64,000 bases of DNA, from the NCBI RefSeq assembly GCF_900215535.1, contig NZ_OCND01000003.1, positions 69,737 to 133,736 of the forward strand. Direction: 5' to 3'. The notes beneath the pieces were generated by a model. It was not told the DNA's origin. It saw only the letters and a list, made by a program, of their open reading frames with translations, and made no database searches. The position numbers and the translations under genes were made by a program. This document shows, piece after piece, positions 9,340 to 19,589 of the stretch (the first letter of the stretch is position 1; each line of letters starts with the position of its first letter). Source of the stretch: Pseudoxanthomonas wuyuanensis (lineage in GTDB: Bacteria > Pseudomonadota > Gammaproteobacteria > Xanthomonadales > Xanthomonadaceae).

Positions 9340-10146
9340 TCAGGCATTGAAGATATAGCCGACACCGCGGATGGCCATCAGCGGAAGCTGCTGCCCGGTC
9401 ACCCGCAGCACCTTGGCGCGGAAGCGGTGGATCAGCATTTCCAGCTTGTTGGGAGTGAACGTACGAATCTCGCCCATCAGGCGCGAAGCCAGTTCGTCCC
9501 GGTGCACCGTCTTGCCGCCGGCGGCAATGAGGACATTGACGATGATCCGCTCGGGAGGGGAAAGAATGACCGCGCGGTCGTCCGGCGCCAGCAGGTGCCA
9601 GCCGTTGCCGGAGAGCCGCCAGTTGGTTGCCGCCTTGATCTGGGCGTCGGCCGCATTGCCGGGGCCATCGCCGACCCTGCGGATGATGGTGCGTACCCAG
9701 GCGAGCAGCACGTCGCTGTCTATAGGCTTGGAGAGATAGGCGTCGGCGCCGCTGGAAAGGCCGCGGATACGGTCGGCATCGGAGTCCATGCCGGTGAGGA
9801 TGATGATCGCGGCCTTGGTCAGCGAACGCAGGTGCTTTATCGAGCGGAATCCGTCTTCGTCCGGCAGGCCGATATCGAGCAGGATAAGGTCGAAGCTCTG
9901 GCCGGCCAGGCAGCGATACATTTCCAGCGCCGTGCCGACGCCGGTGCAGGCATAGCCCGCATCGGCAAAGGCGGGAAGCAGCACGGCGTTCCGCAGATCG
10001 TCGTCGTCCTCCACCACCAGCAGGCGGTACCGCTGCATCTGCAAGGAAGCGCGGCGGGGCTGCTGCCTGGGCGGTGCCGGGACGGCAGCGGAGCGGCAGT
10101 CCTCATCGACGGCGCTGGAGATGGCGGGAAGTGTCGAATGGGTCAT
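9340..10146 (-). CDS. OmpR-family response regulator
   Basis: 268 residues from the ATG at 10146, which has GAGAGA about 7 bases upstream; an in-frame start 45 bases earlier is less likely. After a 40-residue low-complexity leader comes a receiver domain (LLVVEDDDD, phospho-acceptor Asp in LILLDIGLPDEDG, Lys in YLSKPID). A winged-helix DNA-binding domain follows (SPPERIIVNVLIAAGGKTVHRDEL to MAIRGVGYIFNA). It is transcribed towards the hybrid kinase and divergently from the giant DUF11 gene, so it may control that operon across the shared 486-base region. A similar regulator (42887-43615) lies at the other end of the DUF11 block; the two share wording such as [18 protein letters not shown] and [18 protein letters not shown]. 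Confidence 0.88.
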   Translation of the reverse strand: MTHSTLPAISSAVDEDCRSAAVPAPPRQQPRRASLQMQRYRLLVVEDDDDLRNAVLLPAFADAGYACTGVGTALEMYRCLAGQSFDLILLDIGLPDEDGFRSIKHLRSLTKAAIIILTGMDSDADRIRGLSSGADAYLSKPIDSDVLLAWVRTIIRRVGDGPGNAADAQIKAATNWRLSGNGWHLLAPDDRAVILSPPERIIVNVLIAAGGKTVHRDELASRLMGEIRTFTPNKLEMLIHRFRAKVLRVTGQQLPLMAIRGVGYIFNA

Positions 10147-10302
10147 GGACGTCTCTCGTGTGCGGTGCCATCCAATGGCGCGAGTGGCCAAACAGCAGGA
10201 CGAAGAGTGAATGGACTACTGGGATAACCGTCACGCAACAGAAAAATTCTTCCCGTCATCAAGATTACATTCTATATCCGACTCCCTCTTGCCAAGGCAA
10301 GC

Positions 10303-10318
10303 ACTACATCCATGTAGT
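10303..10318. promoter_or_regulatory. Palindrome, candidate operator 1
   Basis: ACTACAT, 2 bases, ATGTAGT: a perfect 7-2-7 inverted repeat. It shares the core ACAT-N2-ATGT with the palindrome at 10398-10417, 97 bases away centre to centre, as expected for two sites of one dimeric regulator. The regulator is not shown by sequence. Confidence 0.4.
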
Positions 10319-10397
10319 TGCTTCGGCATGTGACTTTCGCCACGCCTGCGCTCTGTTTTTGCAGAGCGGGTCGCAATCAGGACCGCTTGGAGCAGCG

Positions 10398-10417
10398 GCA
10401 TGACATCAATGTCATGC
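10398..10417. promoter_or_regulatory. Palindrome, candidate operator 2
   Basis: GCATGACAT, CA, ATGTCATGC: a perfect 9-2-9 inverted repeat about 215 bases before the giant DUF11 start. It shares the ACAT-N2-ATGT core with the 10303-10318 site. It could be an operator or an upstream activating site. Confidence 0.45.
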
Positions 10418-10632
10418 AATGCAATGCAATTTTTCGAAAAGATCATTTCCTTGCGGCCATCCGATCGCCTGCCTAGATTCGGCCGCGATTGTCGGTGAGT
10501 GCCTTCGTTGCAGATGCAACGATTCCCGAATCCATCGGCGGGCTCATCGCAATCGGAAGCATCGCCAGCCAATGACGCGTGCGGCTCTGCATGGCGCACC
10601 GGTCGAATGACGTAATCCAGGGGAGGGAACGC

Positions 10633-13600
10633 GTGAATTCCACGTCTCAGCATCAGGTGGCGCAGTCCAATCGCCCTGGCATATTTCCTTTCGTTCTGGC
10701 CGCACTCGCGGCGGTAGGCACGCTTGTCGGCGTGCCGGCCCTGGCCCAGTCCTCCGTCACCAACGTGGCACGCATCGCCAATCCGTCCGGCGTGCCCTGC
10801 GTGGACGCCGATACCAATCCGAACTGCGAGCGTACCGACAACGCGGTGGTCGACATCACGCCGTTGCCAATCATCAGTTCGTCTAAAGCCGCAGCTCCCG
10901 CCAGCGATGCGACGGTAAACCCGGGCGATACCATCACCTATACGGTCAGCACCACGGTGGCGGATGGGTCCACCACGGCGGATTTCCAACTGATCGACAC
11001 GGCCAGTGCCGGACTGACGCTGGGGACGATCACCACGCAAGCACCGGAGTTCGGCGGCAGCTGCGCTGTCTCGGGGCAAACGTTGACGTGTGCGTTGCCG
11101 TCGGGCACGGCGGTGGGCACCTATGACGTCAGCTATACCGCCACCGTCAACGCGAACGCGACCGGTACGGTCGACAATCAGGTCGCGATCTCCGGCGGCG
11201 GGGATCCGGATCCGCTCTGCGATCCGTGCTCCACGCAGCACACCATCATCCCGGCCGCGGTCACCCGCGCCAAGACCAGCAACCCGGCCTCCGGTTCTTC
11301 GGTGGAAGTGGGCGATACCATCACTTATACCCTGACGCTGACCGTCGCCGGCTCCGCCACCACGCAGTTGGAAGCGTTGCAGGACACCTTGGGAACCGGC
11401 CTGAGCTTTGGTTCCATCGTCAGCCAGTCGGCAGAATTCGCCGGCAGTTGCGCCGGTTCCGGTCAGGCGCTGACCTGTTCGCTGCCGTCGGGCACGCTGC
11501 CGGGCGTCTACGAGGTCGTATACACGGCTACCGTTGCCGCTGGCGCGACCGGTTCGCTGAGCAATACGGTGAACGACTGCGCGGCGATCGGCGACACCTG
11601 TGGCACCAGCCATGAAGTGTCCGCCGTGACGGTCGCCAAGTCGGCCAGTCCCGCCGATGGCGCGTCGGTGGAAGCCGGCGACACCGTCACCTATACGCTG
11701 ACCTATACCGTGACCGGCGGCGCTTCCACCGAAGCCAAGACCGCCAACGACCAATTGGGTGCAGGTCTGACGTTCGGTGCTGTCGGTGCGATCAGCGATC
11801 CGGCCCAGCTGAGCTGCACCGGCGGTTCGCCGATGGCCTGCACCTTGGCCACTGGCGCACCCGCCGGCACCTACACGGTCGAGTACACCGCCACTGTCGA
11901 TGCGAATGCCAGCGGTAGCGTGAGCAACACGGTGACCGGTGTCGACTGTGCCACCGCGGGCGGCTGCGAGACCACCCACGATGTGTCGTCCGTCACCGTC
12001 GCCAAGTCGGCCAACCCGGCCAGCGGTGCGTCGGTGGAAGCCGGCGACACCATCACCTATACGTTGACCTATACCGTGACCGGCGGCGCTTCCACCGAAG
12101 CCAAGACCGCCAACGATCAGCTGGGCGCGGGCCTGACTTTCGGCGCCATTGGCACGATCAGCGATCCGACCCAGCTGAGCTGCACCGGCAGCTCGCCGAT
12201 GGCCTGCACGCTGGCGGCCGGCGCACCGGCCGGCAGCTACACGGTGCAATACACCGCCACGGTCGATGCGGGCGCCGCCGGCAACGTAAGCAACACGGTG
12301 ACCGGCGTCGATTGCGCCACCGCGGGCGGTTGCGAGACCAGCCACGAAGTGTCGGCGGTGACGGTCGCCAAGTCGGCCAGCCCGGCTACCGGTGCATCGG
12401 TGGAAGCCGGCGACACCATCACCTACACGTTGACGTTCGACGTCACCGGCGGTGCATCCACCGAAGCCAAGACCGCGAACGACCAGTTGGGCGCGGGCCT
12501 GACCTTCAGCGCCGTGGGCGCAATCAGCGATCCGACCCAGCTGAGCTGCACCGGCGGCTCGCCGATGGCCTGCACGCTGTCGGCCGGCGCACCGGCCGGC
12601 AGCTACACCGTGCAATACACCGCCACGGTCGATGCGGGCGCCACCGGCACCGTCACCAACAGCGTGAGCGGCGTCGATTGCGCCACGACGGGCGGTTGCA
12701 CCACTTCGCATGAGCTGTCTTCGGTCACCGTAGCCAAGTCGGCCAGCCCGGCCACGGGCACGTCGGTGGAAGCCGGCGACACCATCACCTACACGTTGAC
12801 GTTCGACGTAACCGGCGGCGTGTCCACCGAAGCCAAGACCGCCAACGACCAATTGGGTACGGGCCTGACATTCGGTGCGGTCGGCGCGATCAGCGACCCG
12901 GCCCAGCTGAGCTGCACCGGGGGTTCGCCGATGACGTGCACGCTGGCGCAAGGCGCGCCGGCGGGCACCTACACCGTGCAGTACACCGCCACGGTCGATG
13001 CGGGCGCCACCGGCACCGTCACCAACACCGTGAGCGGCGTCGACTGCGCCACCGTGGGCGCTTGCACCACCACGCACGAATTATCTTCGGTCACGGTCGC
13101 CAAGTCGGCCAGCCCGGCCACGGGCGCGTCGGTGGAAGCGGGCGACACCATCACCTATACGCTGACCTACACCGTGAGCGGCGGCGCGTCCACCGAAGCC
13201 AAGACCGCCAACGACCAACTGGGCGCGGGCCTGAGCTTCGGCGCGGTGGGTGCGATCAGCGACCCGGGCCGGCTGAGCTGCACCGGCGGCTCGCCGATGG
13301 CGTGCACGCTGGCTGCCGGCGCACCGGCGGGCACCTACACCGTCCAATACACCGCCACCGTCGATGCCGGTGCTACCGGCAGCGTCACCAATACGGTGAC
13401 TGGTGTCGATTGCGCGACCGCCGGTGGTTGCGAGACCAGTCACAACCTGTCGTCCGTCACCGTGGCCAAGTCGGCCAATCCCGCCAACGGCGCCTCGGTG
13501 GAAGCCGGCGATACCATCACCTACACATTGACCTACAACGTGACCGGTGGTCCGTCGCCGGTGGCCAAGACCGCCACCGATCAACTTGGAGCAGGCCTGA

Positions 13601-16600
13601 GCTTCGGAGCCTTGGGCGCGATCAGCGACCCGGGCCAGCTGAGCTGCACCGGCGGTTCGCCGATGGCGTGCACGCTGGCCGCCGGCGCACCCGCCGGCAC
13701 CTATACCGTTCAGTACACCGCCACCGTCGATGCCAATGCCACCGGCATCGTCACCAACACGGTGAGCGGCGTCGACTGCGCCACGGCCGGCGGTTGCACT
13801 ACCACCCACGTGCTGTCGGCGGTGACCGTCGCCAAGTCGGCCAATCCCGCCAACGGCACCTCGGTGGAAGCCGGCGAAACCATCGGCTACACGCTGACCT
13901 TCACCGTGCTGGATGCGGCATCGTCAGAAGCCAAGACCGCCACCGATCAACTGGGCGCGGGCCTGACCTTCGGCAGCGTCGGCGCCATCAGCGACCCGGG
14001 CCAGCTGAGCTGCACCGGCGGTTCGCCGATGGCCTGCACGCTGGCGGCCGGCGCACCGGCGGGCACCTATACCGTTCAGTACACCGCCACCGTCGATGCG
14101 AGTGCCGCAGGCAGCCTCACCAACACCGTGAGCGGCGTAACCTGTGCCACGACGGATGGCTGCACCACCTCGCACGATGTGTCGGCGGTGACCGTGGCCA
14201 AGTCGGCCAGCCCGGCCAGCGGCGCATCGGTCGAAGCCGGCGACACCATCACCTATACGCTGACCTACAACGTCACCGGAGGCGCTTCTGCGGAAGCGAA
14301 GACCGCCAACGATCAATTGGGCACCGGTCTGACCTTCGGTGCGGTCGGTGCAATCAGCGATCCGGGCCAACTGAGCTGCACCGGCGCTTCGCCGATGGCG
14401 TGCACGCTGGCCGCCGGCGCTCCGGTAGGCACCTACACCGTGCAATACACCGCGACGGTCGACGCTGGCGCCACGGGTAGCGTCACCAACACCGTCAGCG
14501 GCGTCGACTGCACCACGGCCGGTGGCTGCACCACCGCGCACGATCTGTCTTCGGTCACTGTCGCCAAGTCGGCGAGCCCGGCCAGCGGCGCATCGGTGGA
14601 AGCCGGCGACACCATCACCTATACGCTGACCTATACGGTGACCGGTGGTCCGTCTTCGGAAGCGAAAATCGCCAACGACCAACTGGGCGCAGGCCTGACC
14701 TTCGGTGCCGTGGGCACGATCAGCGATCCCGGCCAGCTGAGCTGCACCGGCGCTTCGCCGATGGTATGCACGCTGGCGCAAGGCGCACCGGCGGGCAGTT
14801 ACACCGTGCAGTACACCGCCACGGTCGATGCGGGTGCCACGGGTAGCGTCACCAACACGGTGAGCGGCGTCGATTGCGCCACCGCGGGCGGCTGCACGAC
14901 CTCGCACGATGTGTCGGCCGTGACGGTGGCCAAGTCGGCCAATCCCGCCAATGGCACCTCGGTGGAAGCCGGCGACACCATCACCTATATGCTGACCTAC
15001 ACCGTGACCGGCGGTTCGTCGCCGGAAGCCAAAACCGCCAACGACCAGTTGGGCGCAGGTCTGACCTTTGGTGCCGTGGGCGCGATCAGCGATCCCGGCC
15101 AGCTGAGCTGCGCTGGCGGTTCGCCGATGGCCTGCACGCTGGCGGCCGGCGCACCGGCAGGCACCTATACGGTGGAATACACCGCCACGGTCAATGCCGG
15201 TGCGACGGGCGCACTGACCAATACGGTGAGCGGCGTGACCTGCGCCAGTGCCGGCGCTTGCACCACCTCGCACGATGTCTCGACCGTGACGGTGGCCAAG
15301 TCGGCGAGTCCGGCCAGTGGCGCGTCGGTGGAAGCCGGCGACACCATCACCTACACGCTGACCTACACCGTGACCGGTGGCGCATCCACGGAAGCCAAGA
15401 CCGCGAACGATCAACTGGGTACCGGACTGACCTTCGGCGCGATCGGCAGCATCAGCGACGCCAGCCGCCTCAGCTGCACCGGGGCTTCGCCGCTGGTGTG
15501 CACGCTGGCGGCCGGCGCACCGGCAGGCAGCTACACCGTGCAATACACCGCGACGGTGGATGCTGGAGCAAGCGGCGCCGTCACCAACACGGTGACGGGT
15601 GTGCCGTGCACCACCGCAAGCGGCTGTACCACCACCCACGACCTGTCTTCGGTCACCGTGGCCAAGTCGGCCAGCCCAGCCACCGGCACGTCGGTGGAAG
15701 CCGGCGACACCATCACCTACACGTTGACCTATACCGTGACCGGTGGTGCGTCCACCGAAGCCAAGACCGCCAACGATCAACTCGGCGCAGGCCTGGTCTT
15801 CGGTGCGGTGGGCGCGATCAGCGATGCCAGCCGGTTGAACTGCACCGGCAGCTCACCGATGACGTGCACGCTGGCGACCGGCGCACCGGCAGGCACCTAC
15901 ACCGTGCAGTACACCGCCACCGTCGGCGCGGACGCCTCCGGCGCCGTGACCAACACTGTGGGCGGCATCGACTGCGCCACTGCGGGCGGCTGCACCACCT
16001 CGCACGACATCTCGGCGGTGACGGTGGCCAAGACGGCCAATCCGGCCAGCGGTACGTCGGTGGAAGCCGGCGACACCATCACCTATACGCTGACCTATAC
16101 CGTCATCGGTGGCGCGTCCACCGAAGCCAAGACCGCCAACGATCAACTGGGCGCCGGCTTGACCTTCGGTGCGGTGGGCGCGATCAGCGACCCCAGTCAG
16201 CTGAGCTGCACCGACGGTTCGCCGATGGCCTGTACCTTGGCTGCCGGCGCACCGGCAGGCACCTACACGGTGGAATACACCGCCACGGTCAATGCCGATG
16301 CAACGGGCGCTTTGACCAATACGGTAAGCGGCGTGACCTGCGCGGCGACCGGCAGTTGCACCACGTCGCACGACGTATCGACGGTAACAGTGCAGAAGAC
16401 CGCGGCCCCCGCCAACGGCTCGTCGGTGGAAGCCGGCGACACCATCACCTACACGCTGACCTACACCGTGGTCGGTGGCGCTACGACGGAAGCCAAGACC
16501 GCCAGCGATCAGCTGGGTGCGGGCCTGACCTTTGGCGCCATCGGGACCATCAGCGATGCCAGCCGCCTCAGCTGCACCGGGGCTTCGCCGCTGGTATGCA

Positions 16601-19578
16601 CGCTCGCGGCCGGCACTCCGGCGGGCACCTATACGGTGGAATACACCGCTACCGTCAACGCCGATGCCACCGGCGCGGTAACCAACACGGTGACCGGCGT
16701 ACCTTGCGCCGCGGCCGATGGCTGCACCACATCGCACGACATCTCGGCGGTGACGGTGGCCAAGTCCGCCAACCCGGCCAGCGGCGCATCGGTGGAAGCC
16801 GGCGACACCATCACCTATACGCTGACCTACACTGTCACCGGCGGTGCATCGTCCGAGCCGAAACCCGCCACCGACCAGTTGGGCGCTGGTCTGACCTTCG
16901 GTGCGGTGGGAACCATCAGCGACGCAGGCCAGCTGAGCTGCACCGGTAGCGTGCCGATGGTCTGCACCCTGGCGCAGGGTGCGCCGGCGGGCACCTATAC
17001 GGTCGAATACACCGCTATCGTCAACCCCGATGCCGCCGGTACCGTCACCAACACGGTGAGCGGCGTCGACTGCGCCAGCGCAGACGGCTGCACGACATCG
17101 CATGACGTGTCGACGATAACGGTGCAGAAGAGCGCCAATCCCGCCAGCGGCACCCCGGTGACCGCGGGCGAGACCATCACCTACACCTTGACCTTCGTCG
17201 TAGATGGCGGCGCTTCCACTGAAGCCAAGGTCGCCAGCGATCAGTTGGGCGCCGGCCTGACCTTCGGAGCCATCGGGGCCGTCAGCGATGCCAGCCAGCT
17301 CAGCTGCGCCGGCGCATCGCCGATGACGTGCACATTGGCCGCGGGTGCGCCCGCCGGCACCTATACGGCCGAATACACCGCCACCGTGGACATGGCGGCT
17401 GTCGGTACCGTCACCAACACGGTCAGCGGCATCGCTTGCGCCACCACCGACGGTTGCACCACCTCGCACGACCTGCGCGCCAGCGTGGCGGTGATCAAGA
17501 CGTCACTGCCCGATGTCGGCACTGAGGTGAGCGTGGGCGACACCCTCCAGTACACGCTGACCGCCACAGTCGAACACGGCACCACCGACAACGAAGTGCG
17601 CCTGACCGACACCCCCGGCGCAGGCCTGACCATCGGCGCGCTGCCGGCTGGCTGCGCGGCGGGGACCGGACAGATCGTCTGCACGCTGCCGGCGGGTACG
17701 GTCCCGGGTACCTACACCTTCGTCTACGACGCCACCATCGACGCATCCGCCAACGGCAGCGTCGCCAATGTGGTGGTGGCGACGCACAACAGCAGTTCCA
17801 TCGAGGTCACCTGCGCCAGCTGCAACACACAGCACGTCGTGGTGGAGCGGCCGTCGCTGCGCGTAGCCAAGACCTCCAGCGTACGCGAGGCGCGTATTGG
17901 CGACCTGGTGCGCTACACCGTCACGGTGGAAAACGTCGGCGCCACCAATGCCAACAACGTCTCGCTGCTGGACACGCCGCCGGCCGGTTTCACCTACGTC
18001 GAAGGCTCGCTGTCGGTGGTGGATGGCGACAACGCCGCCACCACAAGCGGCCAGAACCCGATCCGCTTCGACGGCCTGGATATCGCCGCCGGACAATCGG
18101 CCACGCTGGTCTACCTGATGCGGGTCGGCGCCGGTGTGCGTCCGGGCGTGCACGTCAACCAGGCGCAGGCGGTGTCGTCCACCGGCACCCCGATCTCGAA
18201 CATCGCCACGGCCGAGTTGACGCTGGCATCCGATCCGCTGATCGACGACAGCCTGATCTTCGGCACCGTGTTCAACGACCGCGACGGCGATGGCTGGCAG
18301 GACAACGCAGCGCTGACCGGCGTGCGCGTGCAGGGTGGCTTCGCGGCTGGCGCCTACGTGCCGAATTCGACTTCGATCGACCGCGGCCACGGTGCGCAAC
18401 CGCTGTCGGATGCCAGCGCACCGCTGCTGCACGGCGTCGATGTGGGCGCCATCGCAGCGCGGCAGTCGGAAGCCGATCCGGTGGAGGCGCACCAAGTGGT
18501 CATTAGCCAGCGCCTGGCCGAGCCGAGCTTCACCGACGACTTCGTGCTGACCAGCGATCAAGGTGTGACCGTCCGCATGGACGCGGACGGCCGCACCACC
18601 GTGCAGAAGAGCGGCGAAGCGGCGAAGGGCTTGAATGCGGCCGCACCGACGGTGGAGCGCCGCATTGCGCAGGGCGAGGGCGGCTTTGTAGTCGACTACG
18701 TCATCAGCAATGACGGCATCGACGAGCGCGGCCTGCCGGGCGTGCGCATCGCCTCGGTCGAAGGCCTGTTGATCGAGACCGATCAGTTCGGCCGCTATCA
18801 CCTGGTCGGCATTCCGGGCGGCGCCGCCAGCCGCGGCCGCAATTTCATCCTGAAGGTGGATCCGGCCACGCTGCCAGGCGGTACCCAGATGACCACCGAC
18901 AATCCGCTGATCCGCCGCATCACCCCCGGGCTGCCGGTGCGCTTCGACTTTGGCGCGAAGATTCCGGTCGAAGAAATCCCCGGCGGCACGCGGCAGATCG
19001 ATCTGGAACTGGGCGAAGTGATCTTCGCGCCCGGCAGCGCCGAAGTCCACGAGGCCTATCTGCCGGTGATCGCAAGCATCACCGCCAAGCTGGACGAATA
19101 CCGTGGCGGAGACGTGGTGATCAGCGTCGACGGCGATGGCGATGCGCTGGCGTTCGACCGCGCCGCAGCGGTGAAGGCGGCGCTGATGCAACGGCTGCCG
19201 ACCGAACTGGTCCCGGCCGTCAGCGTCAGCGTGCGCACCGATGCCAGCGACCCGGCCACCCGCGTCGCCGGGCTGGATGGCCAGGGCGCGTTGCTGGGTA
19301 CGGTGCTGTTCGATACCGACCGTTCCGACATCCGTCCGGAGTTCGCGCCGCTGCTGGATCGCATCGCGGCCTATCTGGAGCAGGCCGGCGGCGGCACCGT
19401 ATCGATCGTCGGACATGCCGATCTGCGGGCCTCGGATGCCTACAACCTTGCACTGGGCATGCGCCGCGCCCGCGCGGTCTACGAAGCCTTGGCCGCGCGG
19501 TTGAGCCCCGAAGTGCGAAGCCGGGTGCGTGTAGAGCCCGCCCGCAATCCGGCATCGACCGCAGCCGACAGCCAGTGA
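10633..19578 (+). CDS. Giant DUF11-repeat surface protein with OmpA domain (module A)
   Basis: 2981 residues from the GTG at 10633, preferred because GGGAGGGA lies just upstream; an in-frame ATG at 10579 would add 18 residues before the signal peptide. The signal peptide ends near residue 38 (GVPALA-Q). Two divergent DUF11-like domains come first, then 16 tandem DUF11-type units of exactly 122 residues (about 332-2283; each opens VTVAKSA.P..G.SVEAGDTITYTL and carries two short Cys-containing stretches). A divergent unit and a canonical DUF11 domain (RIGDLVRYTVTVENVG, about 2405-2520) follow. Next is an SdrD-B/EF-hand-like stretch (FGTVFNDRDGDGWQD), then SVEGLLIETDQFGRYHL. At the end a degenerate and a canonical OmpA-like domain sit in tandem (about 2790-2975; VGHADLRASDAYN). 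It is likely a long stalk fixed to peptidoglycan by its C-terminus. It is co-directional with, and 11 bases before, the barrel gene. Its function is unknown. Confidence 0.9.
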   Translation: MNSTSQHQVAQSNRPGIFPFVLAALAAVGTLVGVPALAQSSVTNVARIANPSGVPCVDADTNPNCERTDNAVVDITPLPIISSSKAAAPASDATVNPGDTITYTVSTTVADGSTTADFQLIDTASAGLTLGTITTQAPEFGGSCAVSGQTLTCALPSGTAVGTYDVSYTATVNANATGTVDNQVAISGGGDPDPLCDPCSTQHTIIPAAVTRAKTSNPASGSSVEVGDTITYTLTLTVAGSATTQLEALQDTLGTGLSFGSIVSQSAEFAGSCAGSGQALTCSLPSGTLPGVYEVVYTATVAAGATGSLSNTVNDCAAIGDTCGTSHEVSAVTVAKSASPADGASVEAGDTVTYTLTYTVTGGASTEAKTANDQLGAGLTFGAVGAISDPAQLSCTGGSPMACTLATGAPAGTYTVEYTATVDANASGSVSNTVTGVDCATAGGCETTHDVSSVTVAKSANPASGASVEAGDTITYTLTYTVTGGASTEAKTANDQLGAGLTFGAIGTISDPTQLSCTGSSPMACTLAAGAPAGSYTVQYTATVDAGAAGNVSNTVTGVDCATAGGCETSHEVSAVTVAKSASPATGASVEAGDTITYTLTFDVTGGASTEAKTANDQLGAGLTFSAVGAISDPTQLSCTGGSPMACTLSAGAPAGSYTVQYTATVDAGATGTVTNSVSGVDCATTGGCTTSHELSSVTVAKSASPATGTSVEAGDTITYTLTFDVTGGVSTEAKTANDQLGTGLTFGAVGAISDPAQLSCTGGSPMTCTLAQGAPAGTYTVQYTATVDAGATGTVTNTVSGVDCATVGACTTTHELSSVTVAKSASPATGASVEAGDTITYTLTYTVSGGASTEAKTANDQLGAGLSFGAVGAISDPGRLSCTGGSPMACTLAAGAPAGTYTVQYTATVDAGATGSVTNTVTGVDCATAGGCETSHNLSSVTVAKSANPANGASVEAGDTITYTLTYNVTGGPSPVAKTATDQLGAGLSFGALGAISDPGQLSCTGGSPMACTLAAGAPAGTYTVQYTATVDANATGIVTNTVSGVDCATAGGCTTTHVLSAVTVAKSANPANGTSVEAGETIGYTLTFTVLDAASSEAKTATDQLGAGLTFGSVGAISDPGQLSCTGGSPMACTLAAGAPAGTYTVQYTATVDASAAGSLTNTVSGVTCATTDGCTTSHDVSAVTVAKSASPASGASVEAGDTITYTLTYNVTGGASAEAKTANDQLGTGLTFGAVGAISDPGQLSCTGASPMACTLAAGAPVGTYTVQYTATVDAGATGSVTNTVSGVDCTTAGGCTTAHDLSSVTVAKSASPASGASVEAGDTITYTLTYTVTGGPSSEAKIANDQLGAGLTFGAVGTISDPGQLSCTGASPMVCTLAQGAPAGSYTVQYTATVDAGATGSVTNTVSGVDCATAGGCTTSHDVSAVTVAKSANPANGTSVEAGDTITYMLTYTVTGGSSPEAKTANDQLGAGLTFGAVGAISDPGQLSCAGGSPMACTLAAGAPAGTYTVEYTATVNAGATGALTNTVSGVTCASAGACTTSHDVSTVTVAKSASPASGASVEAGDTITYTLTYTVTGGASTEAKTANDQLGTGLTFGAIGSISDASRLSCTGASPLVCTLAAGAPAGSYTVQYTATVDAGASGAVTNTVTGVPCTTASGCTTTHDLSSVTVAKSASPATGTSVEAGDTITYTLTYTVTGGASTEAKTANDQLGAGLVFGAVGAISDASRLNCTGSSPMTCTLATGAPAGTYTVQYTATVGADASGAVTNTVGGIDCATAGGCTTSHDISAVTVAKTANPASGTSVEAGDTITYTLTYTVIGGASTEAKTANDQLGAGLTFGAVGAISDPSQLSCTDGSPMACTLAAGAPAGTYTVEYTATVNADATGALTNTVSGVTCAATGSCTTSHDVSTVTVQKTAAPANGSSVEAGDTITYTLTYTVVGGATTEAKTASDQLGAGLTFGAIGTISDASRLSCTGASPLVCTLAAGTPAGTYTVEYTATVNADATGAVTNTVTGVPCAAADGCTTSHDISAVTVAKSANPASGASVEAGDTITYTLTYTVTGGASSEPKPATDQLGAGLTFGAVGTISDAGQLSCTGSVPMVCTLAQGAPAGTYTVEYTAIVNPDAAGTVTNTVSGVDCASADGCTTSHDVSTITVQKSANPASGTPVTAGETITYTLTFVVDGGASTEAKVASDQLGAGLTFGAIGAVSDASQLSCAGASPMTCTLAAGAPAGTYTAEYTATVDMAAVGTVTNTVSGIACATTDGCTTSHDLRASVAVIKTSLPDVGTEVSVGDTLQYTLTATVEHGTTDNEVRLTDTPGAGLTIGALPAGCAAGTGQIVCTLPAGTVPGTYTFVYDATIDASANGSVANVVVATHNSSSIEVTCASCNTQHVVVERPSLRVAKTSSVREARIGDLVRYTVTVENVGATNANNVSLLDTPPAGFTYVEGSLSVVDGDNAATTSGQNPIRFDGLDIAAGQSATLVYLMRVGAGVRPGVHVNQAQAVSSTGTPISNIATAELTLASDPLIDDSLIFGTVFNDRDGDGWQDNAALTGVRVQGGFAAGAYVPNSTSIDRGHGAQPLSDASAPLLHGVDVGAIAARQSEADPVEAHQVVISQRLAEPSFTDDFVLTSDQGVTVRMDADGRTTVQKSGEAAKGLNAAAPTVERRIAQGEGGFVVDYVISNDGIDERGLPGVRIASVEGLLIETDQFGRYHLVGIPGGAASRGRNFILKVDPATLPGGTQMTTDNPLIRRITPGLPVRFDFGAKIPVEEIPGGTRQIDLELGEVIFAPGSAEVHEAYLPVIASITAKLDEYRGGDVVISVDGDGDALAFDRAAAVKAALMQRLPTELVPAVSVSVRTDASDPATRVAGLDGQGALLGTVLFDTDRSDIRPEFAPLLDRIAAYLEQAGGGTVSIVGHADLRASDAYNLALGMRRARAVYEALAARLSPEVRSRVRVEPARNPASTAADSQ
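11626..17481 (+). repeat. 16 tandem repeats of 366 bp coding DUF11 units
   Basis: Sixteen consecutive copies begin every 366 bases, from the codons for VTVAKSASPADG at 11626 to VQKSANPASG in the last unit (starting 17116). The divergent unit at 11260 is also in 366-base register. No unit has gained or lost a codon. The copies differ by scattered substitutions (for example GGASTEAK, GGPSSEAK, DAASSEAK). Such long similar tandem DNA is prone to copy-number change by recombination and to assembly collapse. Confidence 0.93.
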
Positions 19579-19589
19579 AGGAGCACGCC

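Larger units (their letters stand above)
10147..10632. promoter_or_regulatory. Divergent control region of regulator and DUF11 operon
   Basis: This 486-base gap holds no convincing gene and is more AT-rich than its surroundings. It must contain the promoters for the response regulator (leftward) and the giant DUF11 gene (rightward). It holds several exact palindromes: 10288-10301 (CTTGCC, 2 bases, GGCAAG), 10303-10318 and 10398-10417. A short direct repeat GCAAT x3 and a T-run follow (10416-10435). Confidence 0.6.
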
